Shown here in pieces: positions 45,182-54,132 of a stretch of DNA of 64,000 bases. The notes under the pieces were generated by a model. It ran no database searches. It was not told the origin of the DNA and worked only from the letters and a program-made list of their open reading frames with translations. How positions within the stretch are numbered: the first letter of the stretch is position 1; every line of letters begins with the position of its first letter. The translations under genes and the position numbers were made by a program. Origin of the DNA: Algoriphagus pacificus (GTDB lineage: Bacteria > Bacteroidota > Bacteroidia > Cytophagales > Cyclobacteriaceae). The stretch lies in NCBI RefSeq assembly GCF_017254845.1, contig NZ_JAFKCU010000002.1, positions 1,167,956 through 1,231,955 of the forward strand, given 5' to 3'.

Positions 45182-46432
45182 ATGAATGATCAAAAAATAT
45201 ACATTATAGGGGCAGGATTAGCGGGATTAGTTGCTGCAATCGAATTGGAAAAGGCTGGATTTGCCCCCATAATATTAGAAAGTACCGGTGAGATAGGAGG
45301 AAGAGTTAAGACTGATGAGATAGATGGCTTTTTGATGGATCATGGATTTCAGGTTTTATTGACGGCTTATCCAGAGGTTAAACATTACTTGGATCTGTCT
45401 GCCCTCCATTTGAAAACATTTGAGCCTGGAGCAGTAATTTTTGGAGAGAAGGATTCTTATATTATTTCTGATCCGTTGAGAAATCCCTTGAAAGTAGTTG
45501 GAATGGCATTTTCCAGAGTTGGAACATTTCTGGATAAGGTGAAAATGTTCTCTTTGACGCAGGAATTAAAGAAAAAGCCTGTTGAGGAAATCTTTTCATC
45601 ACCTTCGGTTCCTACTTTACAATACTTAAAGTCTTACGGATTTTCTAACCAGATTATCGATAATTTCTTTCGACCTTTTTTCAGGGGGATTTTCCTTGAA
45701 AAGCATCTGAATACCTCATCCCGCATGTTTGAATTTGTTTTCAAGATGTTTAGTCTGGGACATGCAGCAGTACCTGAAAAAGGAATGGGAGAGATCCCGA
45801 AAATGCTGCGGAATCAATTGAGTAATACCCAGATTTATTTTAATTCACCGGTCAAGAAAGTGGAGGGAAAAACTATTTTCATGAAAAATGGAGATGAATT
45901 GGAAGCAGATCGAATCATCATTTGTACCCAGCCAGATCGTATCATGGAACAGCTTCAGGGACAATTTCCTGCTGCAAAACCTGTCATTACGCTTTATTTT
46001 TCACTTCAGAAATCCTTTATGGCCAGGCCAATGCTTGGCTTAGTTCCTGGTGAGAGCCACCTGATCAATAACATGGTTTTTATGGATGATGTGTCTCCAG
46101 CATATTCCAAAAATGATCGATCAATTCTAACTGTAACTGTTTTAGAATCAGATTTAAATGAGAAAGATTTGGTTCAGGCAGTGCAGGGAGAGTTAGAGCA
46201 TCTTTCAGGCATCAAAGCGGAATATTTTAAGTTCCATAAATCCTATTATATCACTCATGCTTTGCCAACGGTGGTGGATTTGAAGGCAAGTATTCCTGTC
46301 ACTGAATGCAAAATCATGGACCATGTTTATCTGGGAGGTGACTATATGTTGAATGGATCTATCAATGCTGCCATGACCTCAGGTAGATTAGCTGCCGAGG
46401 CTGTGATGTTGAGTTATACTCCCACGCACTAA
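45182..46432 (+). CDS. FAD-dependent amine oxidase/phytoene desaturase-like oxidoreductase
   Basis: A 416-residue flavoprotein. The N-terminal IYIIGAGLAGLVAAIELEKAG is the FAD dinucleotide-binding motif, followed by ESTGEIGGRVKTDEIDGFLMDHGFQVLL, the GGR motif of amine oxidases. The C-terminal VYLGGDYMLNGSINAAMTSGRLAAEAV completes the FAD site. Likely substrates are amines, carotenoid or protoporphyrinogen-like molecules; I cannot choose. No carotenoid genes are adjacent. The 176 bases upstream are AT-rich with no clear -7 box. Confidence 0.9.
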   Translation: MNDQKIYIIGAGLAGLVAAIELEKAGFAPIILESTGEIGGRVKTDEIDGFLMDHGFQVLLTAYPEVKHYLDLSALHLKTFEPGAVIFGEKDSYIISDPLRNPLKVVGMAFSRVGTFLDKVKMFSLTQELKKKPVEEIFSSPSVPTLQYLKSYGFSNQIIDNFFRPFFRGIFLEKHLNTSSRMFEFVFKMFSLGHAAVPEKGMGEIPKMLRNQLSNTQIYFNSPVKKVEGKTIFMKNGDELEADRIIICTQPDRIMEQLQGQFPAAKPVITLYFSLQKSFMARPMLGLVPGESHLINNMVFMDDVSPAYSKNDRSILTVTVLESDLNEKDLVQAVQGELEHLSGIKAEYFKFHKSYYITHALPTVVDLKASIPVTECKIMDHVYLGGDYMLNGSINAAMTSGRLAAEAVMLSYTPTH

Positions 46433-46476
46433 AATTCCAAGCATTAATTTTTTTACAAATAGGAAAAAAGAGCTGT

Positions 46477-46484
46477 TAACTTTG
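46477..46484 (+). promoter_or_regulatory. -7 element placing the PhnA-like start at or near +1
   Basis: TAACTTTG matches TAnnTTTG and ends only 4 bases before the ATG at 46489. Transcription would begin at or within a few bases of the start codon (leaderless mRNA). Confidence 0.5.
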
Positions 46485-46488
46485 CGGC

Positions 46489-46824
46489 ATGGAAAATATA
46501 CCCCCTTGCCCTTCTTGCAAATCTCCCTATGCGTATGAAATGGATGACAAACTTGTTTGCCCGGAATGTGGCTTCGAGTGGATTGCTGAAGAGGAGAAAG
46601 TAGAAGTAGGTTTGATCGTCAAAGATGCAAATGGAAACATATTGTCTGACGGCGATTCCGTAGTCATAGTAAAAGACCTCCCTGTCAAAGGTGCTCCCAA
46701 ACCCATTAAAGCAGGAACGAAAGTAAAAAGCATCAGATTAGTAGAAGGCGATCACAACATCGATTGTAAAATTGATGGTTTTGGCTCAATGGCTTTGAAA
46801 AGTGAGTTTGTCAAAAAAGCTTAG
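46489..46824 (+). CDS. PhnA/YjdM-like zinc-ribbon protein
   Basis: A 111-residue cytoplasmic protein. The N-terminal zinc ribbon is CPSC (C8-C11) and CPEC further on, in [23 protein letters not shown]. The C-terminal PhnA domain has [18 protein letters not shown] and [17 protein letters not shown], an SH3-like fold. It is called alkylphosphonate utilisation protein by history, but the actual function is unknown. The upstream -7 box sits right at the start codon. It is convergent with the ThuA gene across a short repeat array. Confidence 0.93.
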   Translation: MENIPPCPSCKSPYAYEMDDKLVCPECGFEWIAEEEKVEVGLIVKDANGNILSDGDSVVIVKDLPVKGAPKPIKAGTKVKSIRLVEGDHNIDCKIDGFGSMALKSEFVKKA

Positions 46825-46837
46825 TGAAAGTGGAAAC

Positions 46838-46904
46838 ACGAAGTACAAATGATTTTATTTCGTACTTCGTACTTCCTACTTCTTATTTCTTACATCTTAT
46901 TTCC
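46838..46904. repeat. Degenerate heptanucleotide tandem repeat with inverted copy
   Basis: Six 7-base units at 46863-46904: TACTTCG, TACTTCC, TACTTCT, TATTTCT, TACATCT, TATTTCC. An inverted copy ACGAAGTAC (46838-46846) pairs with GTACTTCGT (46862-46870). It lies between convergent genes and runs into the ThuA stop codon. Confidence 0.75.
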
Positions 46905-47823
46905 CAATAGGAGTTTCATCGACTTTTACATCTCCCACTAGGTATTGCATTCCATCTAGGTAGAACTGAAGCAAATCAGGATTTTCGAAACTTTGGGCAT
47001 TGTGAGAAGGCGCGCTATACAAAACTCTTCCTTTTCCGTCTTTTCTGATCCATGCAACATAAGTTACTCCTTCAGTCAATTCTTGACCTTTCTTTTGAGC
47101 TTCGATCTCCGCATTGTTGAAATAGAGTAGTGGTTTAAAATCTAATTCTGCATAGGCATTTTTGTAAAAATAGGGTTCGTCTGTATGAACAAATCCATCG
47201 GCAGGAAATGCCTGAACCAGAGGATGTTTTGGATCCGCTAAGCGAACATGAATGGGTTGCTGCTTCGGATGATAATCAAAGGATCCTCCCAACAATCTGG
47301 AAAATTCCATGGAATTATTCAATGTTGTGTTTCCACCGTGAATGACAAATAATCCGCCTCCTTTTTTAACATAGTCAATCACATTCTTTTCAAGCTCTGC
47401 GGCCTTTTTCCAAACAGCGACACTATCCATCCCTCCATTTTCGCTCAACTTATCTACAAACAGATTTCTATAATTCGGCTTTGAGTTTGTGTTGTTGAAA
47501 ACAATCATATCATACTCTTTCAACTGATCTTTTTCCATCATTGCCAAATCAGTACTTGAGCTTACATCGAATGCTCCACTTTTCTCTCCCAAAATTTTAA
47601 ACATCGCTTCGGTATGAGGATTCACCCAATGCCAGAAGCCAGTATGGAGTGAAAAGACCAATACTTTCTTTTTCTTTTTGAATGGGAAAGTAGCTTTTTC
47701 GGGAGCCAGACTTTCAATTTTTGCTTTCCATTCTTGAGTCAATTCCACTTCTGGCATGCTCTGCGCGCAGGCAGAACCTAGGATCGATATGAAAACGATT
47801 GCGTAGATAATACTCTTCTTCAT
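46897..47823 (-). CDS. ThuA-domain protein, exported
   Basis: A 308-residue protein with a signal peptide (IIYAIVFISILGSACAQ; the cysteine may also be lipidated). The ThuA-like glutamine amidotransferase fold shows VLVFSLHTGFWHWVNPHTEAMF, YDMIVFNNTNSK, GGGLFVIHGGNTTL and GRVLYSAPSHNAQSF. ThuA proteins accompany trehalose or other sugar modification genes. It is divergent from the PmoA/Gfo-Idh-MocA operon, which supports a shared carbohydrate role. No catalytic Cys of a true amidotransferase is visible. Confidence 0.9.
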   Translation of the reverse strand: MKKSIIYAIVFISILGSACAQSMPEVELTQEWKAKIESLAPEKATFPFKKKKKVLVFSLHTGFWHWVNPHTEAMFKILGEKSGAFDVSSSTDLAMMEKDQLKEYDMIVFNNTNSKPNYRNLFVDKLSENGGMDSVAVWKKAAELEKNVIDYVKKGGGLFVIHGGNTTLNNSMEFSRLLGGSFDYHPKQQPIHVRLADPKHPLVQAFPADGFVHTDEPYFYKNAYAELDFKPLLYFNNAEIEAQKKGQELTEGVTYVAWIRKDGKGRVLYSAPSHNAQSFENPDLLQFYLDGMQYLVGDVKVDETPIGK

Positions 47824-47904
47824 GTTTTATTGGGGGTGTAGGTTTTAGGGTTTAGTTTAGATTTGAATATCTTTAAAAAACAGACCCAATAACCAGATTT
47901 TTCT

Positions 47905-48873
47905 ATGATTATCAAAAGAGTATTATCCGGACTGATGCTGGCTATCTTAATTCCGATTGCTGGATTTTCTCAAAAAGTCACCCTCAAAGAAACTGCAACA
48001 GGAATTGATTTTATGCTTGGTAATCAGCGAGTTTTGACTTACCAAACTGCAGTAGAGCCGGTTCCGGAAGGAGTAAAATCGGACTATGCAAAATCAGGAT
48101 TTATACACCCATTAACTTCTCCTTCTGGTCAGGTTTTAACCAGAATTCAACCAAAAGACCACTACCATCACTATGGAATCTGGGGGCCTTGGACTCGTGC
48201 TACTATTGGTGGCAGAGAAGTAGATTTTTGGAATCTGGCTGATCAAAAAGGAAGAGTGGACTTTGATCGAGTGATTGCTGAAAAGGAAGCTGGGGGAGTG
48301 GCTGAATTGACCGTGAGGCAAAAACACATTGATTTAAAAGCGCCAGAAAATGAAAAATTGGCCATTTCAGAAGACTTGACCATCAAGGTCATGCCAGTGG
48401 ATAAGGGAAGATTTTTGGTTGATTATACTTCTAATTTTTCTACCAAGCTGAAAGATGGAATCCTTTTAGATGCCTATCGCTATGGTGGTGGTTTGGGTTT
48501 CCGAGCTACTGAGGTTTGGGGCTCTGATAATAGTACAGTTCTCACCTCTGAAGGAAAAGATAGAAAAGCCGCTGATGGAACAGAAGCCAAATGGGTGATC
48601 ATTCAAGGGGAATCAGGTGCTCCAGAAGGAAAAAGTGGGCTTTTGATCATGAGCCATAATACCAACAAAGCTTTCCCCGAACCACTCAGAGTTTGGCCAG
48701 AAGAAAATTATGAAAGAAAAGGAAATGTCTTTGTGGAGTTTACCCCAATCAGACATGAATCCTGGGAAATACTTCCCAATAAACGCTACACCCTTAAGTA
48801 CAGAATGATAGTTTTTGATGGCGAAATGACAGCTGAGGAGGCTGAAAGCTATTGGAGAGCCTTCGTTAAATAA
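47905..48873 (+). CDS. PmoA-family (DUF6807) exported protein
   Basis: A 322-residue secreted protein with a signal peptide (LSGLMLAILIPIAGFSQ). Its IHPLTSPSGQVLTRIQPKDHYHHYGIWGPW motif with three histidines, followed by GGREVDFWNL, is typical of the PmoA family found in Bacteroidota and Planctomycetota next to Gfo/Idh/MocA enzymes. Despite its name it is not a methane monooxygenase. A role in sugar degradation is inferred from context. It is the first gene of a rightward set with two oxidoreductases. Confidence 0.85.
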   Translation: MIIKRVLSGLMLAILIPIAGFSQKVTLKETATGIDFMLGNQRVLTYQTAVEPVPEGVKSDYAKSGFIHPLTSPSGQVLTRIQPKDHYHHYGIWGPWTRATIGGREVDFWNLADQKGRVDFDRVIAEKEAGGVAELTVRQKHIDLKAPENEKLAISEDLTIKVMPVDKGRFLVDYTSNFSTKLKDGILLDAYRYGGGLGFRATEVWGSDNSTVLTSEGKDRKAADGTEAKWVIIQGESGAPEGKSGLLIMSHNTNKAFPEPLRVWPEENYERKGNVFVEFTPIRHESWEILPNKRYTLKYRMIVFDGEMTAEEAESYWRAFVK

Positions 48874-48931
48874 GATTCAAAACCTTTTATTCTGAGTTAA
48901 ATTATAGACCCTAACTTTAACCCAAACAACC

Positions 48932-50302
48932 GTGAAAAGAAGAACTTTTATAAAAAACGCAGGAATGGCAACCGCGGCCTTTGGAATCCCAACCATTGTT
49001 CCTGCTTCAGTATTTGGGAAAAATGCACCAAGTAACAGAATTCAAATCGGTCAGATAGGCTGTGGGCGAATAGCCAGAGATCATGATATTCCGGGAACTT
49101 GGAGACATGCCAGCGCACGTTATGTAGCAGTTTCAGACCTGGATTCCAATCGAATGCTGGACGGAAAAAACCTGATTGAAAATTATTACGCTAAGAATGA
49201 TAAAGAGGCAGCCGGTGAAATCAAACAATATGGCGATTTCAGGGAAATGCTTTTGAATAAAGAAATAGACGCAGTTGTGATCAGTACGCCAGATCATTGG
49301 CATTCACAGCCTGCGATGATGGCAGCATTAGCCGGCAAGCACGTTTACCTACAAAAACCAACATCTTTGACCATCAAAGAAGGAAGACAGCTGGCAGATG
49401 TTGTCAAAAAAACCGGCGTAAAACTGCAATTGGGAACACAACAGCGTTCCTCTGAGCAATTTAGAATTGCAGCAGAATTGGTGAGAAATGGCAGGATAGG
49501 AAAACTCCACACTGTCCGTATCGGCTTGCCTGGGGATCCTTCTGGTCCTGAAGCACCAGAAATGCCAGTTCCTAAAAACCTGAATTATGAAATGTGGCTA
49601 GGCTCAACTCCTGAAGTGCCTTATACTGAAATTGGGGTTCATCCACAAAAAGGCTACGGAAGACCGGGCTGGTTAAGGATCAACCAATTTGGAGCGGGAA
49701 TGATCACTGGATGGGGCCAGCATCATTTTGATTCGGCAGCATGGGGAATGGATACCGAGTTGACTGGTCCACGATACATTGAGGCGGTAGCAGAGTTTCC
49801 TCGTTCCGGACTTTGGAATGTGCACGGCGACTTCATGGTCAAAGCTGAGTATGACAATGGCATCAATATGTTTACCAGTGGAGGCTATCCAAATGGAATT
49901 CGTTACGAAGGAACAGATGGATGGATTTGGGTTTCGAGAGGCAATTATGTAGCATCTTCCAGTGATCCTGTGGCTCAAGGAGAAAGTGCAAAGGCATTAG
50001 ATGCTTCTGATCCAGCTATTCTAAAATCAGTCATTGGTCCCGATGAAATTCATTTGCAGAAGAGCACCGAACATCATGGGAATTGGCTAGGTGCTATTCA
50101 GGGAGAAAATGAGTTGCTTTCTCCAGTAGAAATTGGTCACCGTGCCTGCTCGGTTTGTTTGGTAAGTCACATTGCCATGCAACTAGGAAGAAGGCTGGAA
50201 TGGGATCCTGTTGCAGAGAGATTTGTAAATGATGATGAAGCGAATACCTACCTTAGCAGGGAGCAGAGAGCTCCTTATGGAACAGATTATGTCAAAGTTT
50301 AA
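48932..50302 (+). CDS. Tat-exported Gfo/Idh/MocA-family oxidoreductase
   Basis: A 456-residue NAD(P)-dependent oxidoreductase with a GTG start. A twin-arginine signal (MKRRTFIKNAGMATAAFGIP) indicates folded export to the periplasm. IQIGQIGCGRIARDHDIPG is the Rossmann glycine motif and AGKHVYLQKPTSLTIKEGRQL carries the EKP-like Lys-Pro block (here QKP). GAGMITGWGQHHFDSAAWGM holds the conserved D-x2-H-like region of the substrate domain. Such enzymes oxidise sugars or inositols, often with tightly bound NAD. It lies 58 bases after the PmoA gene and overlaps the next gene by 14 bases. Confidence 0.9.
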   Translation: MKRRTFIKNAGMATAAFGIPTIVPASVFGKNAPSNRIQIGQIGCGRIARDHDIPGTWRHASARYVAVSDLDSNRMLDGKNLIENYYAKNDKEAAGEIKQYGDFREMLLNKEIDAVVISTPDHWHSQPAMMAALAGKHVYLQKPTSLTIKEGRQLADVVKKTGVKLQLGTQQRSSEQFRIAAELVRNGRIGKLHTVRIGLPGDPSGPEAPEMPVPKNLNYEMWLGSTPEVPYTEIGVHPQKGYGRPGWLRINQFGAGMITGWGQHHFDSAAWGMDTELTGPRYIEAVAEFPRSGLWNVHGDFMVKAEYDNGINMFTSGGYPNGIRYEGTDGWIWVSRGNYVASSSDPVAQGESAKALDASDPAILKSVIGPDEIHLQKSTEHHGNWLGAIQGENELLSPVEIGHRACSVCLVSHIAMQLGRRLEWDPVAERFVNDDEANTYLSREQRAPYGTDYVKV

Positions 50303-51668
50303 AAGCGTAAATAGGCCATTACAAAAGGCCGTTTTAATAGCATCTGCAATACTATTTCAATTTTGCGATGCTCCAAAAGAAGAAATGAATACCGAGAAAT
50401 CCAGTGCAGCTATTCAGATTGTAAGTCTGGATCCAGGACATTTCCATGCAGGATTAATTCACAAGAGCATGTACCCTGAAGTGGATTCTACAATTCATGT
50501 TTATGCACCTGAAGGGGAGGAGTTAGGGGATTATCTTAAAAGGATAGCTGGATATAATGAACGCCCAGAAGATCCTACTGCCTGGAATGTAGAAGTTTAT
50601 ACTGGAGATGACTTTCTTCAGAAAATGATCCAAGAGAAAGCTGGGAATGTAATGGTTGTAGCCGGAAAGAATGATCGCAAAATTGATTATATCCTAGCGG
50701 CTTTGGAAAATGGAATGAATGTCTATGCTGATAAGCCTTTGGTGATCAATCCGGAAGGTTTTCAGAAATTGAAAAAAGCCTTTGAAATCGCTGGAGAGAA
50801 AAACTTACTCTTTTACGATATCATGACGGAGAGATTTGAAATCTCCACTATCCTGCAAAAGGAGCTTTCTGGGATCGAGGAGGTATTTGGGACAATAGAA
50901 CAAGGAACTCTCGAAAATCCAGCGATCACAAAAGAATCCGTGCACCACTTCTTTAAATATGTTTCAGGAGCACCATTGATTAGACCGGAATGGTTTTTCG
51001 ATACCGAAATTGAAGGATCAGGATTGGTAGATGTGACCACTCATTTGGTGGATTTGGTGCAGTGGGAAGCATTTCCTGGAGTTGTTTTGGATACAACGGA
51101 CGTAGAAATGATCGATGCGAAGCTTTTGTCTACTTCACTCGATTACGATCAATACAAACTGGTGACTGGCAAAACACCTCCTTTTCAAGAAGGAGAGACT
51201 CTTGATGTTTTTGCCAATGGCGAGATGAATTATACTCTGAAAGGAATCCACGCTAAAGTTTCTGTGAAATGGGCCTTTCAAGCTCCTGAAGGTACTGCAG
51301 ACACGCATTATAGCATCATGAGAGGCACCAAAGCTGATTTGATAATCAGACAAGGTGCTGAAGAAAATTACAAACCTGTTTTGTATGTGAAATTGAAAGA
51401 GCAACAAGACGAGGCTTTGGAAAAAGCAATTCAAGAAAGTTTGCAAGGTAAATATCCTGGAATTACTTTGTCAAAATTGGCTAATGGCGAATTTAAAATA
51501 GAAATCCCTGAATCTTACTCCGTAGGTCATGAGGCTCATTTTGCTCAGGTGACAGAAAACTATTTGAAATATTTCAAAGCAGGAGAACTTCCTGACTGGG
51601 AGGTGCCGAATATGATTGTCAAATATTATACGACGACCAAGGCTTTTGATGTGGCCAAAAAAGATTAA
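50289..51668 (+). CDS. Gfo/Idh/MocA-type lipoprotein with oxidoreductase C-terminal domain
   Basis: A 459-residue protein using the ATG at 50289. The signal region KAVLIASAILFQFC gives a lipobox. The Rossmann domain has IVSLDPGHFHAGLIHKSMY and NVMVVAGKNDRKIDYILAALENGMNVYADKPLVI, where D-K-P is the catalytic lysine motif. The C-terminal half has WFFDTEIEGSGLVDVTTHLVDLVQW, as in the putative oxidoreductase C-terminal domain. The overlap with the preceding Tat-exported enzyme suggests translational coupling. Both probably act on the same sugar derivative in the periplasm; the substrate is unknown. Confidence 0.87.
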   Translation: MSKFKSVNRPLQKAVLIASAILFQFCDAPKEEMNTEKSSAAIQIVSLDPGHFHAGLIHKSMYPEVDSTIHVYAPEGEELGDYLKRIAGYNERPEDPTAWNVEVYTGDDFLQKMIQEKAGNVMVVAGKNDRKIDYILAALENGMNVYADKPLVINPEGFQKLKKAFEIAGEKNLLFYDIMTERFEISTILQKELSGIEEVFGTIEQGTLENPAITKESVHHFFKYVSGAPLIRPEWFFDTEIEGSGLVDVTTHLVDLVQWEAFPGVVLDTTDVEMIDAKLLSTSLDYDQYKLVTGKTPPFQEGETLDVFANGEMNYTLKGIHAKVSVKWAFQAPEGTADTHYSIMRGTKADLIIRQGAEENYKPVLYVKLKEQQDEALEKAIQESLQGKYPGITLSKLANGEFKIEIPESYSVGHEAHFAQVTENYLKYFKAGELPDWEVPNMIVKYYTTTKAFDVAKKD

Positions 51669-51672
51669 ATCT

Positions 51673-51701
51673 GGCCTCCCAAACAGGGAGGCTATTTTTT
51701 T
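51673..51701 (+). terminator. Terminator of the PmoA/oxidoreductase unit
   Basis: GCCTCCC / GGGAGGC hairpin with a 5-base loop followed by a T run. Confidence 0.9.
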
Positions 51702-51712
51702 GTTTAATACTC

Positions 51713-53113
51713 ATGGCTGAACAAACTCAAAGCTCTGATAAGAAATTAACACTCGCGATTGCAGGAGCCGGAGGCTATGTGGGAAGATGGTTTATCCATC
51801 ACTACAAGGACAAATACAATATCATAGCCCTCAGTAGAAGGCAAATAGATTACAATCCTCACCCAGAAGTAACTTGGCGGCAGGTTGAACTCTATTCAAT
51901 CTCCTCGACAACCGAAGCTTTGAAAGGTGTAGATGTGGCGATGTATTTGGTACATTCTATGAATGCATCCACCCGTTTGAATCAAGGTAGTTTTGAAGAC
52001 ACAGATTTATTATTGGCGGATAATTTTTCCAGAGCAGCCCAAATCAACGGAGTCAAGCAGATTATTTACCTAGGGGGATTGCTTCCTAAAGAACCTGAGG
52101 AAAAGCTGTCCAGACATCTCAAAAGCAGGCTTGAAGTAGAAGAAACATTGGGTTCGAGGAAAGCTTATTTGACAGCGATTAGAGCATCAATTATCGTAGG
52201 CCCTGGCGGTTCTTCTTTTGATATGATCAAAAATCTGGTGAGAAGACTTCCTGTGCTTATGTGTCCAAAATGGACAGAATCAATGACTCAGCCTATTTCC
52301 TTGAGAGATACTTTGGATATTATTGATACCTGCATTGGGAATAAAAATGTATTCGGAAAAGCCATCGAAATAGGGAGTCCAGAAGTGATGTCCTACCGGG
52401 ATATGCTCGAAAGAACAGCTAAAGTAATGGGAAGGAAACGGCTCGTTTTTTCAGTCCCAGTTTTTTCTCTCGGGCTTTCAAAATTCTGGGTAGGCTTGTT
52501 TGGAGATAGCCCTCCGCAATTGGTTTCTCCTTTGGTGGAAAGTTTAAAGCATACCTTGACGGTCTCACCAGAATTGAAGTTTGACGAAAAGAAAATTGAT
52601 TATCTCAGCTATGAGGATTCGGTCAAAATAGCTTTGAACGAAGATACCAAGCCAAATCCAGTTACTTTTTTTCCAAGTGATAAGGTGAAAAACACGGTAA
52701 GAAGTATTCAAAGAATGCAAAACCAAAATCGTCACTCGGCACTTTGGGTCGCAAATCGATATAACCTCTGGTTGCCAAGTTTTTTCAGTTTTCTGATCAA
52801 TGGTAAAACATCAGAAAGAGGGGATTTGGGCTTCTATTTACTTTGGGGTAAAAAACCCATGCTTCAACTCACGATGATTCCGGATAGAAGTGACCAGCAA
52901 AGGCAACTTTTTTACATTTCTGGTGGTTGGCTTGTAAAGAGATTTGATTACGGCTGGCTCGAGTTTCGTGAAGTTTTGGACAGTAAATACATCATTTCTG
53001 CAATCCACGAATTTGTGCCTAGGCTACCTTGGCTTATCTATGTTACTACTCAGGCAAAGATGCATTTATGGGTCATGAACAGATTCAAATCTTATTTAGC
53101 TAAAAAAGATTAA
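51713..53113 (+). CDS. NAD(P)-binding SDR protein with DUF2867 domain
   Basis: A 466-residue cytoplasmic protein. The N-terminal atypical SDR domain has LAIAGAGGYVGRWFIHHYK and MYLVHSMNASTRLNQGSFEDTD, with IIYLGGLLPKEPEEKLSRHL replacing the normal YxxxK. The C-terminal DUF2867 domain (about 300-460) contains DLGFYLLWGKKPMLQLTMIP and RQLFYISGGWLVKRFDYGWLEFRE. Related proteins are annotated as nucleoside-diphosphate-sugar epimerases, without biochemical proof. It lies 45 bases after the previous gene beyond its terminator, and 45 bases before an aldo/keto reductase. Confidence 0.85.
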   Translation: MAEQTQSSDKKLTLAIAGAGGYVGRWFIHHYKDKYNIIALSRRQIDYNPHPEVTWRQVELYSISSTTEALKGVDVAMYLVHSMNASTRLNQGSFEDTDLLLADNFSRAAQINGVKQIIYLGGLLPKEPEEKLSRHLKSRLEVEETLGSRKAYLTAIRASIIVGPGGSSFDMIKNLVRRLPVLMCPKWTESMTQPISLRDTLDIIDTCIGNKNVFGKAIEIGSPEVMSYRDMLERTAKVMGRKRLVFSVPVFSLGLSKFWVGLFGDSPPQLVSPLVESLKHTLTVSPELKFDEKKIDYLSYEDSVKIALNEDTKPNPVTFFPSDKVKNTVRSIQRMQNQNRHSALWVANRYNLWLPSFFSFLINGKTSERGDLGFYLLWGKKPMLQLTMIPDRSDQQRQLFYISGGWLVKRFDYGWLEFREVLDSKYIISAIHEFVPRLPWLIYVTTQAKMHLWVMNRFKSYLAKKD

Positions 53114-53157
53114 CCATTTATTTAACCTACAAATCAGGATTTTAACTCCTTCAAAAC

Positions 53158-54105
53158 ATGAAAAATTTAACTTTTGCAAATGGCGACAAACTTCCCATTT
53201 TAGGATTAGGGACCTGGAAAAGTAAACCCGGAGAAGTAAAACAGGCAGTTCTTTGGGCGATAGAAGCAGGCTACAGACATATTGATGCTGCCGCCATTTA
53301 CCAAAATGAAGAGGAAGTCGGACAAGGAATTGCAGAAGCAATTAAATCTGGCTTAGTAAAAAGAGAGGAATTATTTGTGACATCCAAGCTTTGGAACAAT
53401 TCCCACAAGTACGAAGATATCCAACCAGCTTTGGAAAAAACATTGTCGGATCTTGGTTTGGACTACTTGGATCTTTATTTAGTCCATTGGCCAATTGCTT
53501 TCAAAAGAGGAATTGGTTTTGCAAAAACACGAGATGAATTTTACACATACCTTGATGTGCCTTTAACTCAGACTTGGGAAGGAATGCAGGCGGTAAAGAA
53601 AGCCGGATTGACCAGACATATTGGAGTTTCTAATTTCAACCAAGAAAAGCTTCGGGAAGTCATGAGCATCGGTGGTCAGATTCCAGAGATGAACCAAGTG
53701 GAAATGCATCCTTACCTGCCTCAAAAATATTTGGTTCAGTTTTGCATTGAAAATGGAATTTTGATGACAGCCTATTCACCTTTAGGCTCACCTGATTCCA
53801 GAAACGAAAGTCATGCAAATGATCCTGTTTTATTGAAAGATCCGGTAATTGACATCATAGCCAAAAAGCATAATGCTTCTATGGGACAAATCCTTATTGC
53901 TTGGTCCATTGCGAGAGATATTGCCGTGATTCCAAAATCCGTGAATCAGGGTAGGATCAAAGAAAACCTTAAAGCAGCATCAATTAAGTTGGATCAAAAT
54001 GATATGATGGAGCTAGATGATATAGGAGTGGATTTCCGTTTTATCAATGGTAAATTTTTCACGGGTGCAGAAAGCCCCTACAAGCTTTCCGATTTATTTG
54101 AATAA
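53158..54105 (+). CDS. Aldo/keto reductase
   Basis: A 315-residue NADPH-dependent TIM-barrel reductase. The catalytic tetrad is visible: D43 and Y48 in YRHIDAAAIYQNEEEVG, K77 in FVTSKLWN, and H110 in LDYLDLYLVHWP. Cofactor-binding motifs are HIGVSNFNQEKL, VEMHPYLPQ and VIPKSVNQGRIKENL. It is closest in pattern to AKR1/5-type aldehyde or sugar reductases. The substrate is not known. It is followed by a shared terminator. Confidence 0.95.
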   Translation: MKNLTFANGDKLPILGLGTWKSKPGEVKQAVLWAIEAGYRHIDAAAIYQNEEEVGQGIAEAIKSGLVKREELFVTSKLWNNSHKYEDIQPALEKTLSDLGLDYLDLYLVHWPIAFKRGIGFAKTRDEFYTYLDVPLTQTWEGMQAVKKAGLTRHIGVSNFNQEKLREVMSIGGQIPEMNQVEMHPYLPQKYLVQFCIENGILMTAYSPLGSPDSRNESHANDPVLLKDPVIDIIAKKHNASMGQILIAWSIARDIAVIPKSVNQGRIKENLKAASIKLDQNDMMELDDIGVDFRFINGKFFTGAESPYKLSDLFE

Positions 54106-54106
54106 A

Positions 54107-54132
54107 GAAAAAGCCCGATTCGGGCTTTTTTT
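54107..54132. terminator. Shared terminator, aldo/keto reductase and TrpF-like gene
   Basis: AAAAAGCCCG / CGGGCTTTTT hairpin with a short loop, T runs on both strands. It overlaps the last bases of the leftward gene. Confidence 0.9.

Noticed and set aside
50229-50288. Longer N-terminus for the second oxidoreductase
   Set aside because: Starting at 50289 gives a proper lipoprotein signal; the upstream extension would bury it and overlap the previous gene further.
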